Shown one piece after another: positions 25,190 through 34,218 of a stretch of 64,000 nt of DNA. The notes under the pieces are model-generated. The model was not told the DNA's origin, ran no database searches, and was given only the letters and a program-made list of their open reading frames with translations. The DNA lies in contig NZ_JAAVUQ010000001.1 of assembly GCF_018449515.1 (NCBI RefSeq), forward strand, positions 310,001 to 374,000. Direction: 5' to 3'. The DNA is from Caballeronia sp. dw_19. GTDB lineage: Bacteria > Pseudomonadota > Gammaproteobacteria > Burkholderiales > Burkholderiaceae. A program made the position numbers and the translations under genes. Numbering within the stretch: position 1 is the stretch's first letter; every line of letters begins with the position of its first letter.

Positions 25190-26041
25190 ATGCGGACCGC
25201 CACAACGGTCCCGGAGACGCCTGTGCCTACCCGTTCCATGCTTAACGTTTCGAGTCGCGCGCCCTCACGCGCGTCCGGCGATACAAAGACTCGCTTGCTC
25301 GACGCCGCCGAAGCGCTCTTCATTGACGCCGGTTACGAAGCCATGTCGATGCGGCTCATCACCGCTCGCGCCGATGCCAACCTGGCCGCCGTGAACTATC
25401 ACTTCGGCGGCAAGGACGCGCTGATCCACGCAATGCTCACTCGTCGCCTCGACGGTCTTAACCAGAACCGCCTGGCCTTGCTTGAACGCTTCCAGTCCTC
25501 GCTGGGTTCGCAACTCACCTGCGAGCACATCCTCGGCGCGATGTTTATCCCGGCGCTCCAGCAATCCCGCTGCGTCGAGAAAAGCGGCCCTGCTTTGCTG
25601 CGCCTTCTAGGCCGCGCCTACACCGATCCGTCGCCGTTCATTCGCAATTTCCTGCGCGGAATCTATGCGGATGTCGCCGAGCGTTTCTTCCGCGCGTTTC
25701 AAACTGTCCTTCCTCATTTGCCTCGCGAAGAACTTGGCTGGCGGCTGCACTTTTGCATCGGCTCGCTCAGCGGCATTCTCGCCGGGGCCGATACGACCAG
25801 CCTTATCGCCGATTTCACGCAGGGCCAGCGCCTGGAGGACTCGCAATTGATCGGCCGTCTCGCGCTGGTCATGGTGGCCGCGCTCAAAGCGCCGCTGTCT
25901 CCTCCCAACGGCGCCTGCCCGTTCGCCTCCATGTTCTCCGAGCGCGAACCGGTCTCGAGCGGAGCAGTAGCCTTGACGCCGGACCCTTTAAGCGCGGGTC
26001 CGTTCGCGCACGATGACGCGTCGCAACATGCCACAGCCTGA
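25190..26041 (+). CDS. TetR-family regulator, probably PsrA/FadR-type of fatty-acid oxidation
   Basis: A 283-residue TetR protein. The helix-turn-helix is at about residues 33-80: TKTRLLDAAEALFIDAGYEA, then ITARADANLAAVNYHFGGKDAL. The larger C-terminal domain (FIPALQQSRCVEKSGPALLRLLGRAYTDPSPFIRNFL and RLHFCIGSLSGILAG) fits the PsrA-like group of acyl-CoA or fatty-acid responsive regulators. About 60 C-terminal residues are low-complexity. It directly precedes fadE, fabG, maoC and a fadI-like thiolase on the same strand (111 bases to fadE), so control of this cluster is the natural reading. The start is uncertain because the ribosome-binding site is weak and the first ~30 residues lie outside the fold. 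Confidence 0.8.
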   Translation: MRTATTVPETPVPTRSMLNVSSRAPSRASGDTKTRLLDAAEALFIDAGYEAMSMRLITARADANLAAVNYHFGGKDALIHAMLTRRLDGLNQNRLALLERFQSSLGSQLTCEHILGAMFIPALQQSRCVEKSGPALLRLLGRAYTDPSPFIRNFLRGIYADVAERFFRAFQTVLPHLPREELGWRLHFCIGSLSGILAGADTTSLIADFTQGQRLEDSQLIGRLALVMVAALKAPLSPPNGACPFASMFSEREPVSSGAVALTPDPLSAGPFAHDDASQHATA

Positions 26042-26152
26042 ATTGAGGACGCACGCGCCGGGTATGTAATGTGCTGAACAATAAGCTGCCGATGCACACC
26101 GCCTCCATGCCGTTCTCGCGCACACTATCGAACAACATCGGGAGAGGTCGTC

Positions 26153-28657
26153 ATGACAGCCAGCTTCGTGGTCGCACTGTTTATCGTGAGCGGGGCTTTG
26201 CTGTATATGCAAGCGCCCGCCGTTGGCTGGCTCGCATGGGCAGTGATCTGGGTGGCGGCCGGCTGGTTCGCAGGGGTGACCGGGCCGGTCGTCACAGCGC
26301 TCCTTGCGATCGTCTTCGTGCTGCCCGCGCTCGTGCTTGCCATCAAGCCGCTGCGCCGTGCGCTGCTGACCAAACCTGTCTTCGACCTGTTCCGCAAGAT
26401 CCTGCCGGAGATGTCGCCGACCGAACGCGATGCAATCGAAGCCGGCACGGTCTGGTGGGATGCAGCGTTGTTCTCCGGGCGCCCGAAGTGGGACACGCTG
26501 CTTGCACTCGGCGCACCGGTGCTCACGGCCGAAGAGCGCGCATTCATCGACACCGAATGCACGCAGCTCTGCGATCTCGCGAACGACTGGGAAACAACGG
26601 CGATCTGGCAAGACCTGTCGCCGCAAGCATGGCAATTCATCAAGTCGAAGGGCTTCCTCGGCATGATCATTCCGAAGCAGTACGGCGGCAAAGAATTCTC
26701 CGCCTACGCGCATTCGCAGGTCATCATGAAACTCGCCACGCGCTGCTCTGCCGCAGCGGTTTCGGTGATGGTGCCCAACTCGCTTGGCCCCGCCGAATTG
26801 CTGATGCACTACGGCACCGAAGCACAGAAAAACCACTATTTGCCGCGTCTGGCTCGTGGCGATGAAATCCCCTGCTTCGCGCTGACCAGTCCCTACGCCG
26901 GGTCGGACGCGGCGGCGATCCCCGACGTGGGCATCGTGTGCAAGGGGTTGCATGAAGGCCGCGAAACGCTCGGCTTTCGCGTGACATGGGACAAGCGCTA
27001 CATTACGCTTGGGCCGATAGCGACGGTGCTGGGCCTCGCGTTTCGCGCACTCGATCCCGACCATTTGCTGGGTACTGCAGATGAAGCCGGCATCACCTGC
27101 GCGCTTATCCCGACCAATCATCCGGGCGTGAATATCGGCCGCCGTCACTGGCCTTTGAATGCAGTGTTCCAGAACGGCCCGAACTGGGGCAACGATGTCT
27201 TCATTCCACTCGACTGGGTGATCGGCGGGCGCGAACAAGTCGGCAACGGCTGGCGCATGCTGATGGAATGCCTCGCAGCGGGACGCGCCATTTCGTTGCC
27301 ATCGTCGAACGTGGGCATGGCGAAGCTGGCCGTGCGCGGCACCGGTGCTTACTCCGCCGTGCGGCGGCAGTTCCGTACCGCTATCGGCAAGTTCGAAGGC
27401 GTGCAGGAAGCGCTCGGGCGCATGGGCGGCAACCTGTATGTGATGGACGCGGCACGCCGCTTGTCGGCACAAGGCGTCGATCTTGGCGAGAAACCGTCCG
27501 TGATTTCGGCAATCGCGAAATATCACATCACCGAACGCGCGCGCAAAGTGATCAACGACGGCATGGACGTAGTCGCGGGCAAGGGCATCTGCATGGGACC
27601 GTCGAATTTCCTCGCCCGTGCTTATCAACAAGTGCCTATCTCCATCACGGTGGAAGGCGCGAACATCCTTACGCGAAGCCTGATTATTTTCGGTCAGGGC
27701 GCGATCCGCTGTCATCCGTACGTGCTGAAAGAGATGACCGCGACACGCGATGCCGACCGCGCCAAGGGTCTGCGTGATTTCGACAACGCCTTCTTCGGTC
27801 ACGCGAGTTTCACGGCATCGAATGCAGTGCGCAGCTTCGTGTTCGCGCTGGGCGGCAGCGCGCTGATCCCCAAACCCACCCGCGCCGACGCGCGTCTTGT
27901 GCCCTACTATCGCGCGGCTACTCGCTTCGCCACGGCATTCGCGCTGCTCGCGGACGTATCGATGTTCGCGATCGGTGGCGAATTGAAGCGGCGCGAACGC
28001 CTCTCGGCAAGACTCGGCGATATCCTCTCGCAGCTCTACCTGATCTCGGCCACCCTCAAGCGCTTCGAAGACGATCGCCGTCCAGAAGCCGATCTTCCGC
28101 TCGTGCGCTGGGGTGTAGAAGATGCGTTGCATCGAGCGCAAACGGCCTTCGAAGGCGTACTTTCCAACTATCCGAAGCCACTCGCGGCAGGCTTCGTGCG
28201 CGCACTTGCGTTTCCTTTCGGCATGCCGCGTCGCGTACCAGGGGATCGGCTGGGGAGTGCTATTGCCGAGTTGATGACAACCCCCGGCGACGCCCGCGAA
28301 CGTCTGATTGCGGACTCGTACGCGCCGCCCGTGCATATCGATCCGCTCGGTTACGGCGAGTTGATGTTCGCGCTCAGTCCGCGTTATGCCGAGATCGAGC
28401 ACAAGCTGCGCGATGCGGTCAAGGCCAGGCAGATTCCGCCGATGCCGCAAAGCCTGCCCGAACTCGACGCATGGGCGGCGGCCTGCGAAACGCGCGGTTT
28501 GATCGATGCGACCGAACGTCAGGTACTCTCCGACTACGCGCGTTACGGCGTGGAAGTCGTCAAGGTCGATGACTTCGGCGCGGATTTCGGTATGCTCGAT
28601 GCGTTAAAGAAACGTCAGGAAGCACTGGCGAACGAGCCCGAGGAAATCCATGCGTAA
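26153..28657 (+). CDS. fadE: FadE-type membrane acyl-CoA dehydrogenase
   Basis: An 834-residue acyl-CoA dehydrogenase, catalysing the first oxidation of fatty-acid beta-oxidation (acyl-CoA to trans-2-enoyl-CoA, FAD). The N-terminal ~65 residues hold two or three membrane helices (SFVVALFIVSGALLYMQAPAV, LLAIVFVLPALVLAI) as in E. coli FadE (814 residues). Dehydrogenase landmarks are GFLGMIIPKQYGGKEFSAYAHS, CFALTSPYAGSDAAAIPD (acyl-binding loop), WGNDVFIPLDWVIGG and the VEGANILTRSLIIFGQGAIRCHP region, close to E. coli FadE. A good GGGAGAG precedes the ATG. First structural gene of the fatty-acid oxidation cluster; the next gene starts 37 bases downstream. A long reverse-strand open frame over it is only the complement of its coding bias. 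Confidence 0.93.
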   Translation: MTASFVVALFIVSGALLYMQAPAVGWLAWAVIWVAAGWFAGVTGPVVTALLAIVFVLPALVLAIKPLRRALLTKPVFDLFRKILPEMSPTERDAIEAGTVWWDAALFSGRPKWDTLLALGAPVLTAEERAFIDTECTQLCDLANDWETTAIWQDLSPQAWQFIKSKGFLGMIIPKQYGGKEFSAYAHSQVIMKLATRCSAAAVSVMVPNSLGPAELLMHYGTEAQKNHYLPRLARGDEIPCFALTSPYAGSDAAAIPDVGIVCKGLHEGRETLGFRVTWDKRYITLGPIATVLGLAFRALDPDHLLGTADEAGITCALIPTNHPGVNIGRRHWPLNAVFQNGPNWGNDVFIPLDWVIGGREQVGNGWRMLMECLAAGRAISLPSSNVGMAKLAVRGTGAYSAVRRQFRTAIGKFEGVQEALGRMGGNLYVMDAARRLSAQGVDLGEKPSVISAIAKYHITERARKVINDGMDVVAGKGICMGPSNFLARAYQQVPISITVEGANILTRSLIIFGQGAIRCHPYVLKEMTATRDADRAKGLRDFDNAFFGHASFTASNAVRSFVFALGGSALIPKPTRADARLVPYYRAATRFATAFALLADVSMFAIGGELKRRERLSARLGDILSQLYLISATLKRFEDDRRPEADLPLVRWGVEDALHRAQTAFEGVLSNYPKPLAAGFVRALAFPFGMPRRVPGDRLGSAIAELMTTPGDARERLIADSYAPPVHIDPLGYGELMFALSPRYAEIEHKLRDAVKARQIPPMPQSLPELDAWAAACETRGLIDATERQVLSDYARYGVEVVKVDDFGADFGMLDALKKRQEALANEPEEIHA

Positions 28658-28694
28658 TCCAACATACAAGCGCTAAACCGTTTTTCAGGCAGGC

Positions 28695-30125
28695 ATGAAA
28701 GATCGCTATCTCGACTTCGTCAATTCCCCCTTCGGCGCGAGCGTCGCGCGTTCCATCGGCTTGCCACAGCCGATAGTATTGCGGCGGCATGCGCAGGGAC
28801 GCCCGGAATTCGGCGGTATAGCAGCGATCGGAGCGGGTCCGTCGCCCACGCTGTTCGAGCCGTTGATTACGCTGCTGACTTCCATCGGCATGACGAGCGT
28901 CGCTCACGAAAGCGCGCTCGGCTGGTTGCCCGTCGCGGCAAGACATGGCGCCATGAGCGGACGCTTCGAACCGCGCTCGCCCGGCGCGGCGCCGAACGAT
29001 CGCGTACAGGCGCTGATCTTCGACGCAACAGGTATCACCGACAGCACGCAACTGCATGCGCTTTACAGCTTCTTCCACGATGCAATCCGGTCGGTGGCGA
29101 AGAGCGGCCGTATCGTCGTCCTCGGACGGCAGCCACAATCCTGCACATCACCGCGAGCATGGACCGCGCAACGGGCGCTGGAAGGCATGACACGTTCACT
29201 CGGCAAGGAAGCGCGCGGCGGCATCTCTTCGAATCTGGTTCAGGTAGAACCGGGCGCAGATATTGAAGGCGCGCTGCGTTTTCTGCTTTCGCCACGCTCG
29301 GCGTATGTATCGGGTCAGATCGTGCATATCGACACCACGCCGGTCACGCAGCCCGCCGACTGGAACCAGCCGCTCGCGGGCAAACGTGCGCTCGTGACGG
29401 GCGCGGCACGCGGGATTGGTGCGGCGATTGCGCAGGTGCTCGCCGATCGTGGCGCGCACGTGATCGGGCTGGATGTCCCTCAGGCTCAGGACGCGCTCGA
29501 CCAGACCATGCTCGCGCTGGAAGATGCATGGCCGTCGCAAGGGGCACACACGGCGCTCGTGGCGGATATCGCAGCGCCTGAAGCGCCCGAGACCATCGCG
29601 GCCGCGCTGCTGGCCGTGGGCGGTATCGATATCGTCGTGCACAACGCCGGCATCACGCGCGACAAGACCATCGCGAAGATGACGGAGGCCGCGTGGGACA
29701 GCGTGATCGATGTGAATCTCTCGGCGCAGGAGCGCATAGACGACTTGCTGCTCGATCAGAACGTGCTGCATGCAGGCGGCCGGATCATAGGGGTATCGTC
29801 GATCAGCGGCATTGCCGGCAATCTCGGCCAGACCAATTACGCGACCTCGAAGGCCGGCGTGATCGGCCGCGTGCAAAGCATGGTGGAACCGCTGCGCGCA
29901 CGGGGCATCACGATCAATGCGGTGGCGCCGGGGTTTATCGAAACGCAGATGACCGCCCGGATTCCCCTGGGACTTCGCGAAGCCGGACGACGCATGAATT
30001 CGATGAGCCAGGGCGGCCAGCCTGTGGACGTCGCCGAGACGATCGTGTGGCTCGCCAGTCCGGCTTCCGCCGGCATCACCGGCAACGTGGTGCGCGTGTG
30101 CGGACAAAGCCTGATCGGAGCATGA
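28695..30125 (+). CDS. Two-domain 3-oxoacyl reductase (FabG4/HMwFabG type)
   Basis: A 476-residue short-chain dehydrogenase, twice the usual FabG size. The N-terminal ~215 residues form a degenerate, flavodoxin-like domain. The C-terminal SDR domain carries the NAD(P) loop KRALVTGAARGIGAAIAQVL and the catalytic S369, Y382 and K386 (SSISGIAGNLGQTNYATSK). This architecture is known from the high-molecular-weight FabG4 of mycobacteria and relatives, which reduces 3-oxoacyl-CoA with NADH. The stop overlaps the start of the MaoC gene (ATGA at 30122-30125). In the oxidation direction it would act as the 3-hydroxyacyl-CoA dehydrogenase of this cluster. Confidence 0.88.
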   Translation: MKDRYLDFVNSPFGASVARSIGLPQPIVLRRHAQGRPEFGGIAAIGAGPSPTLFEPLITLLTSIGMTSVAHESALGWLPVAARHGAMSGRFEPRSPGAAPNDRVQALIFDATGITDSTQLHALYSFFHDAIRSVAKSGRIVVLGRQPQSCTSPRAWTAQRALEGMTRSLGKEARGGISSNLVQVEPGADIEGALRFLLSPRSAYVSGQIVHIDTTPVTQPADWNQPLAGKRALVTGAARGIGAAIAQVLADRGAHVIGLDVPQAQDALDQTMLALEDAWPSQGAHTALVADIAAPEAPETIAAALLAVGGIDIVVHNAGITRDKTIAKMTEAAWDSVIDVNLSAQERIDDLLLDQNVLHAGGRIIGVSSISGIAGNLGQTNYATSKAGVIGRVQSMVEPLRARGITINAVAPGFIETQMTARIPLGLREAGRRMNSMSQGGQPVDVAETIVWLASPASAGITGNVVRVCGQSLIGA

Positions 30126-31033
30126 CCATGGGCATGCCGGTTCCGTCAAACTCGCCGCGCATGTGCACGGTGATCATCGAGTCCCTGCCGCCGCCCGCGA
30201 AACTCTATGGCCGTGCGCTGCAGGGCATTTTCAAGCGCGCGGACGGGGTTGTGGAACTACCGCCGCTGCGCCTCGTGCGTCCAAGCGTGGCGCTGGATCC
30301 TGAACAGATCGGCCGCTATGCGCGCGTATGCGGTTTTATCCCCGAGCAAGGGGTGCCTGTCACCTTCCCTCACGTGATGGCGTTCCCGCTGCACCTGATG
30401 CTGCTCACCGACCCCGCTTTTCCATGGCCCGCGATGGGTCTCGTGCATGTATCGAACAGCGTGCGCTTGCGGCGTACGCTGTACTCGGGACAGGCATTAC
30501 GCATCGAAGTAGAAAGCGGCGCGCTGGTGGCTCACGACAAGGGGCAGGCGTTCACGCTGCATACGCGCATCTATCGCGGTGGTGAAGCGGTCTGGGATGC
30601 GGACAGTGTGTATCTGAAGCGGGGTGTTCCGGGTCACCGTCATGCCTCCGCTCCTCAGGCCGACTCTACGGCGCCCGCACTGATCCGTGAAGCGCGCTGG
30701 CAGCTTCCCGCACAACTCGGCCGCGACTATGCAAAAGCGTCCGGTGACTTCAACCCTATTCATCTGCACGCCCTTGCCGCGAAAACGTTCGGCTTTCCGC
30801 GCGCCATCGCGCATGGCATGTGGACGTTCGGGCGTACGCTCGCCGCGCTGCAACCGTCGAAACAACTCGGTGCCGCTGATGTGCAAGGCGACTTCAAGTC
30901 ACCCATTTTTCTACCCGCTGAAACCACGGTGTGGACCGCGGCTTTATCGGCGACAGGACGTGACTTTGAAGTACGCGATCTGGCAGGTGAACGACTCCAT
31001 TTGCGCGGCCGCTTCGAATGGGAATTGCCATGA
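30122..31033 (+). CDS. MaoC-type double hot-dog enoyl-CoA hydratase
   Basis: A 303-residue R-specific enoyl hydratase. The C-terminal hot-dog carries the hydratase-2 motif, D209 and H214, in GDFNPIHLHALAAKTFGFPRAIAHGMW; the N-terminal hot-dog lacks it and is presumably structural. The ATG overlaps the preceding FabG stop by four bases (ATGA), a sign of translational coupling. The combination fadE, FabG4, MaoC (HtdX-like) and thiolase parallels the mycobacterial fadE5-fadA2-fabG4-htdX neighbourhood. In the oxidation direction it hydrates trans-2-enoyl-CoA. The start at MTMGMPVP agrees with the overlap; longer open frames upstream belong to the antisense or FabG frame. Confidence 0.88.
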   Translation: MTMGMPVPSNSPRMCTVIIESLPPPAKLYGRALQGIFKRADGVVELPPLRLVRPSVALDPEQIGRYARVCGFIPEQGVPVTFPHVMAFPLHLMLLTDPAFPWPAMGLVHVSNSVRLRRTLYSGQALRIEVESGALVAHDKGQAFTLHTRIYRGGEAVWDADSVYLKRGVPGHRHASAPQADSTAPALIREARWQLPAQLGRDYAKASGDFNPIHLHALAAKTFGFPRAIAHGMWTFGRTLAALQPSKQLGAADVQGDFKSPIFLPAETTVWTAALSATGRDFEVRDLAGERLHLRGRFEWELP

Positions 31034-31166
31034 TTCCGGCGCTCATCGTGGGCGAACGCTGCGATGCAGTCCGCGCTTTTTACAAAATCATACGGTATCC
31101 TCAACTACCCGTGCCAACTGAAGCCGATCTTGAAGCACCCGCCGTATCCTTCGACGAGACCTCATC

Positions 31167-32480
31167 ATGACTGTGAGCGCCCCTCCCGCCGTACGTCGCG
31201 TGGCGATCCTCGGCAGCAACCGGATCCCGTTCGCCCGCTCCGGCACGGCGTACTCGACGGCATCGAACCAGGACATGCTGACGTTCGCGCTGCAAGGCCT
31301 GATCGACCGATACGATCTGCACGGCCTGCGGCTCGGCGAAGTCGCGGCGGGTGCAGTGGTCAAGCATTCACGCGACTTCAATCTCACGCGCGAGGCGTTG
31401 CTGTCCACCACCCTTGCCCGGGAAACGCCCGCCTACGACGTGAGCCAGGCGTGCGGAACGGGCCTTGAAACCGCGATCCTGGTCGCGAACAAGATTGCGC
31501 TCGGACAGATCGACGCAGGCATTGCGGGCGGCGTGGATACGACTTCCGACGCGCCTATTGGCGTGAACGAACGGATGCGCAAGATCCTGCTCGAAGCGAA
31601 CCGCGGCAAGTCCACGGCACAGCGCATGAGCGCGCTGGCGAAGCTGCGTCCCGGCATGTTGATCAAACCCGCGCTGCCGCGTAACAGCGAACCCCGTACC
31701 GGCCTTTCAATGGGCGAGCATTGCGAGTTGATGGCCAAGCGCTGGAAGATATCGCGCGAGGCGCAGGACGAACTTGCGATCGACAGTCATCGAAAGCTGG
31801 CGGCCGCGTACGAGCGCGGTTTTTTCAACGACCTGATGACACCGTACAAAGGTCTTTCACGCGATAACATCCTGCGGCCGGATCTCACGCCCGAGCAACT
31901 CGCTGCGCTGAAACCCGTCTTCGACCGCGACGCCGGGACGCTCACAGCCGGCAATTCCACGCCACTCACCGATGGCGCGTCAGCGGTGCTGCTGGCGTCC
32001 GAAGAATGGGCGGCCGCGCGCAACCTGCCCGTGCTTGCTTATCTCACGTTCTCGGCAACCGCGGCCGTCGATTTCTTCGACAAGAAAGAAGGTCTCCTGA
32101 TGGCACCCGCTTATGCTGTCCCGCGTTTGCTCGAACGCGCGGGACTGGCGCTGCCCGACTTCGATTTCTACGAGATCCATGAAGCATTCGCGGCGCAGGT
32201 GCTGTGCACGCTCGCGGCGTGGGAAGACGAGGAATACTGCCGCACGCAACTTGGGCTGGACGGCCCGTTCGGGTCGATCGAGCCCAGCCGCATGAACATC
32301 AATGGCGGGTCGCTGGCAACGGGTCATCCGTTCGCGGCGACCGGTGGACGGATCGTGGGGACGCTTGCCAAAATGCTGGCGATACCGGCACGGGAGCCAG
32401 GCGACACGCGCACGCGCCGTGGGCTCATCTCCATCTGCGCGGCGGGCGGACAGGGGGTGGCCGCCATTCTCGAACGTTGA
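31167..32480 (+). CDS. Thiolase, FadI-like acetyl-CoA C-acyltransferase
   Basis: A 437-residue thiolase, the last step of beta-oxidation (3-oxoacyl-CoA + CoA to acyl-CoA + acetyl-CoA). All active-site residues are visible: nucleophile C96 (VSQACGTGLE), H387 (GGSLATGHPFAATGGR) and C424 (ISICAAGGQG). NEAFA-type loop here is EIHEAFAAQ, as in FadI-like trifunctional-complex thiolases. A gap of 133 bases separates it from MaoC, so it may have its own promoter, though it most probably belongs to the same unit. No terminator was recognised directly after it. Confidence 0.9.
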   Translation: MTVSAPPAVRRVAILGSNRIPFARSGTAYSTASNQDMLTFALQGLIDRYDLHGLRLGEVAAGAVVKHSRDFNLTREALLSTTLARETPAYDVSQACGTGLETAILVANKIALGQIDAGIAGGVDTTSDAPIGVNERMRKILLEANRGKSTAQRMSALAKLRPGMLIKPALPRNSEPRTGLSMGEHCELMAKRWKISREAQDELAIDSHRKLAAAYERGFFNDLMTPYKGLSRDNILRPDLTPEQLAALKPVFDRDAGTLTAGNSTPLTDGASAVLLASEEWAAARNLPVLAYLTFSATAAVDFFDKKEGLLMAPAYAVPRLLERAGLALPDFDFYEIHEAFAAQVLCTLAAWEDEEYCRTQLGLDGPFGSIEPSRMNINGGSLATGHPFAATGGRIVGTLAKMLAIPAREPGDTRTRRGLISICAAGGQGVAAILER

Positions 32481-32663
32481 TGCCGGCTGGCGGGCGAAGC
32501 AGGTTTGTCGATGGCATCCATCTGAAGAATCTGAAGATAAAAACGCAACGTGCCGGAATTTCCGGTCTCCCCGATGCGTTCTAAGACATGGAAAGGTTTT
32601 CGCCGTGAACTGCGCAACGGCAAAAAGCAGCCAAAGCAGAACGAACGGACCACGGAGAACTTC

Positions 32664-33665
32664 ATGCACCGAGCACGACGGCGCCGCCAAAACCGCAAGC
32701 TGATCCGCGCAAGCGCCTGGGTCTCGAGTCTGCTCGCTGCCCTCGCCCTGTCAGCCATAGCCGTGTCCGCCAGCGCGCAGGAGGCGGTGAGCACGGCAAC
32801 GGCCACGATCGCACTGCCGACGTCCGCCGCCACCTCCGCAGCCGGTCCGGCGCTCTCCGCCGGCGCAACGAGTACGCCGCCGAAGACGCCCGCGGCGCAG
32901 GTCGGCAAACTCCCGCTCGATAGCCAGGTGCGCTGGCTGAGTCGCGCCGCGCGGAGCGGGATGCTGGCCAACATGAGTGACCCGGCGCTTGTTTCGCTGT
33001 TCAAATCGCTTGATCCCCTGGCGCTGCCGCGCTATCTGAAGGACGGCCCGAACGGTTATCCGTCGTATGAGTTCACCATGCTGCGGCGTGAGCGTATCCA
33101 TGGCCAATGGCCGGATCAGGCCGACCACATGCTGGTGCGCGTGACACGCGACCCGCTGCGGGTCTACGCAAAATGGCTGCCGGACGGTGCACACGCGGGT
33201 CAGGAGATTCTCTACGACGAAACCGCCCGCCCCGATGAAATGTACGGTCATCTAGGCGGTTTGCTAAAGGTGATTGCGCTCTGGACGTCACTCAACGGCG
33301 CGCTCGCGCGCTCGCAATCGCGCCATTCGGTCCGCGATCTCGGTACCGAATACATCACGCAGCAGTTCCTCGCCGAAGGCAAGAAATTCGCCGACGCCGG
33401 AGTCATGCGCGCCGAGGACATCGAAGTGAAAACGATTGATGGTGCCCGCGTGGTTGCCTTCACTTACGAAACCCCTTCTGGACAGCCCGAGTTCTACGCC
33501 AAGAAAGAAGTCCTGGGACTGGACCTGAGGCGGCCATATTTCCGGACGGCGGAATCCTTCGACAACGACGGCAATATCTTCGAAAGCATCGTGTTCCAGA
33601 CCATCGTACCGAAGACATTCGACGACACCACGTTCAGCCCCGTTAACCCGGCTTACAATTTTTAG
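32664..33665 (+). CDS. Exported DUF1571 protein
   Basis: About 333 residues with a basic N-terminus and signal sequence (RASAWVSSLLAALALSAIAV, cleavage near SASAQ). A Pro/Ala/Thr-rich spacer follows (to residue ~75), then the globular DUF1571 domain: SYEFTMLRRERIHGQWPDQADHM, RVYAKWLPDGAHAGQEILYD, a GTEYITQQFLAEGKKF helix and VVAFTYETPSGQPEFYAKK. The family is periplasmic/outer-surface with an LolA/LolB-like fold suggested; function unknown. The ATG at 32664 is favoured because GGAG sits six bases upstream; the frame continues upstream without signal-like sequence. It faces no obvious partner, lying after the thiolase gene by 183 bases. Confidence 0.8.
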   Translation: MHRARRRRQNRKLIRASAWVSSLLAALALSAIAVSASAQEAVSTATATIALPTSAATSAAGPALSAGATSTPPKTPAAQVGKLPLDSQVRWLSRAARSGMLANMSDPALVSLFKSLDPLALPRYLKDGPNGYPSYEFTMLRRERIHGQWPDQADHMLVRVTRDPLRVYAKWLPDGAHAGQEILYDETARPDEMYGHLGGLLKVIALWTSLNGALARSQSRHSVRDLGTEYITQQFLAEGKKFADAGVMRAEDIEVKTIDGARVVAFTYETPSGQPEFYAKKEVLGLDLRRPYFRTAESFDNDGNIFESIVFQTIVPKTFDDTTFSPVNPAYNF

Positions 33666-33866
33666 CCCGCACTCGATTGCGTTCATGGCGCGTGTTCAGA
33701 CCGGGGGCATGCGTGGCTTTTGGCAGGTTTTAAGTTTCGCCTAAGACTTGACCGATACCCTGCCCCAACTTCATTGAAACTTCACGCGCCGCTGGGTGGT
33801 GCGACATGGTGCGATCGACGCGCTGCACGATACACAAAGACAAAGCATTAACGAAAGGAGTTCGTC

Positions 33867-34106
33867 ATGAACCTCCGCGACGCATCGGCTCCAGTACGGG
33901 CCATCAAACGATTACTCAGCCACCACGAGATCGCCACGCTGCTATTGCTGCTGCATGCGCCGATCGACGCAATGGCCGCACCCCCCGACGTTGCCTCGCT
34001 GAGCGAATACGGCTACGTGGAGATGGTATCGCCCACGCCGGGCGAGTCCAAGTTCCGGCTGACCGACGACGGCAACGCAGTGCTGCGCGGACTCGGCATC
34101 AAATAG
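33867..34106 (+). CDS. Small winged-helix-like protein
   Basis: A 79-residue protein with a strong ribosome-binding site (AAGGAG eight bases before ATG). The sequence pattern, helix (VRAIKRLLSHHEIATLLLLL), second helix (DVASLSEYGYVEMV) and a beta-wing (ESKFRLTDDGNAVLRGLGI), is that of a compact winged helix-turn-helix of the MarR/PadR-like type. No signal or membrane helix. It may be a small DNA-binding regulator. It lies 112 bases upstream of surE on the same strand. Confidence 0.65.
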   Translation: MNLRDASAPVRAIKRLLSHHEIATLLLLLHAPIDAMAAPPDVASLSEYGYVEMVSPTPGESKFRLTDDGNAVLRGLGIK

Positions 34107-34218
34107 ATCCGGCCAGGACGCTATTCACAAACGCACTCGTTCACGCTTTCACCCCGCATCGCGATCTCTGGAATAATCGATTGAGTGACGCTTTCCCTCA
34201 ATCGAAAGGAGATTTGCA

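Noticed and set aside
25988-28450. 820-codon open frame on the minus strand over fadE
   Set aside because: Antisense to a clearly identified FadE gene; composition is typical of a high-GC shadow frame and no domain is recognisable.
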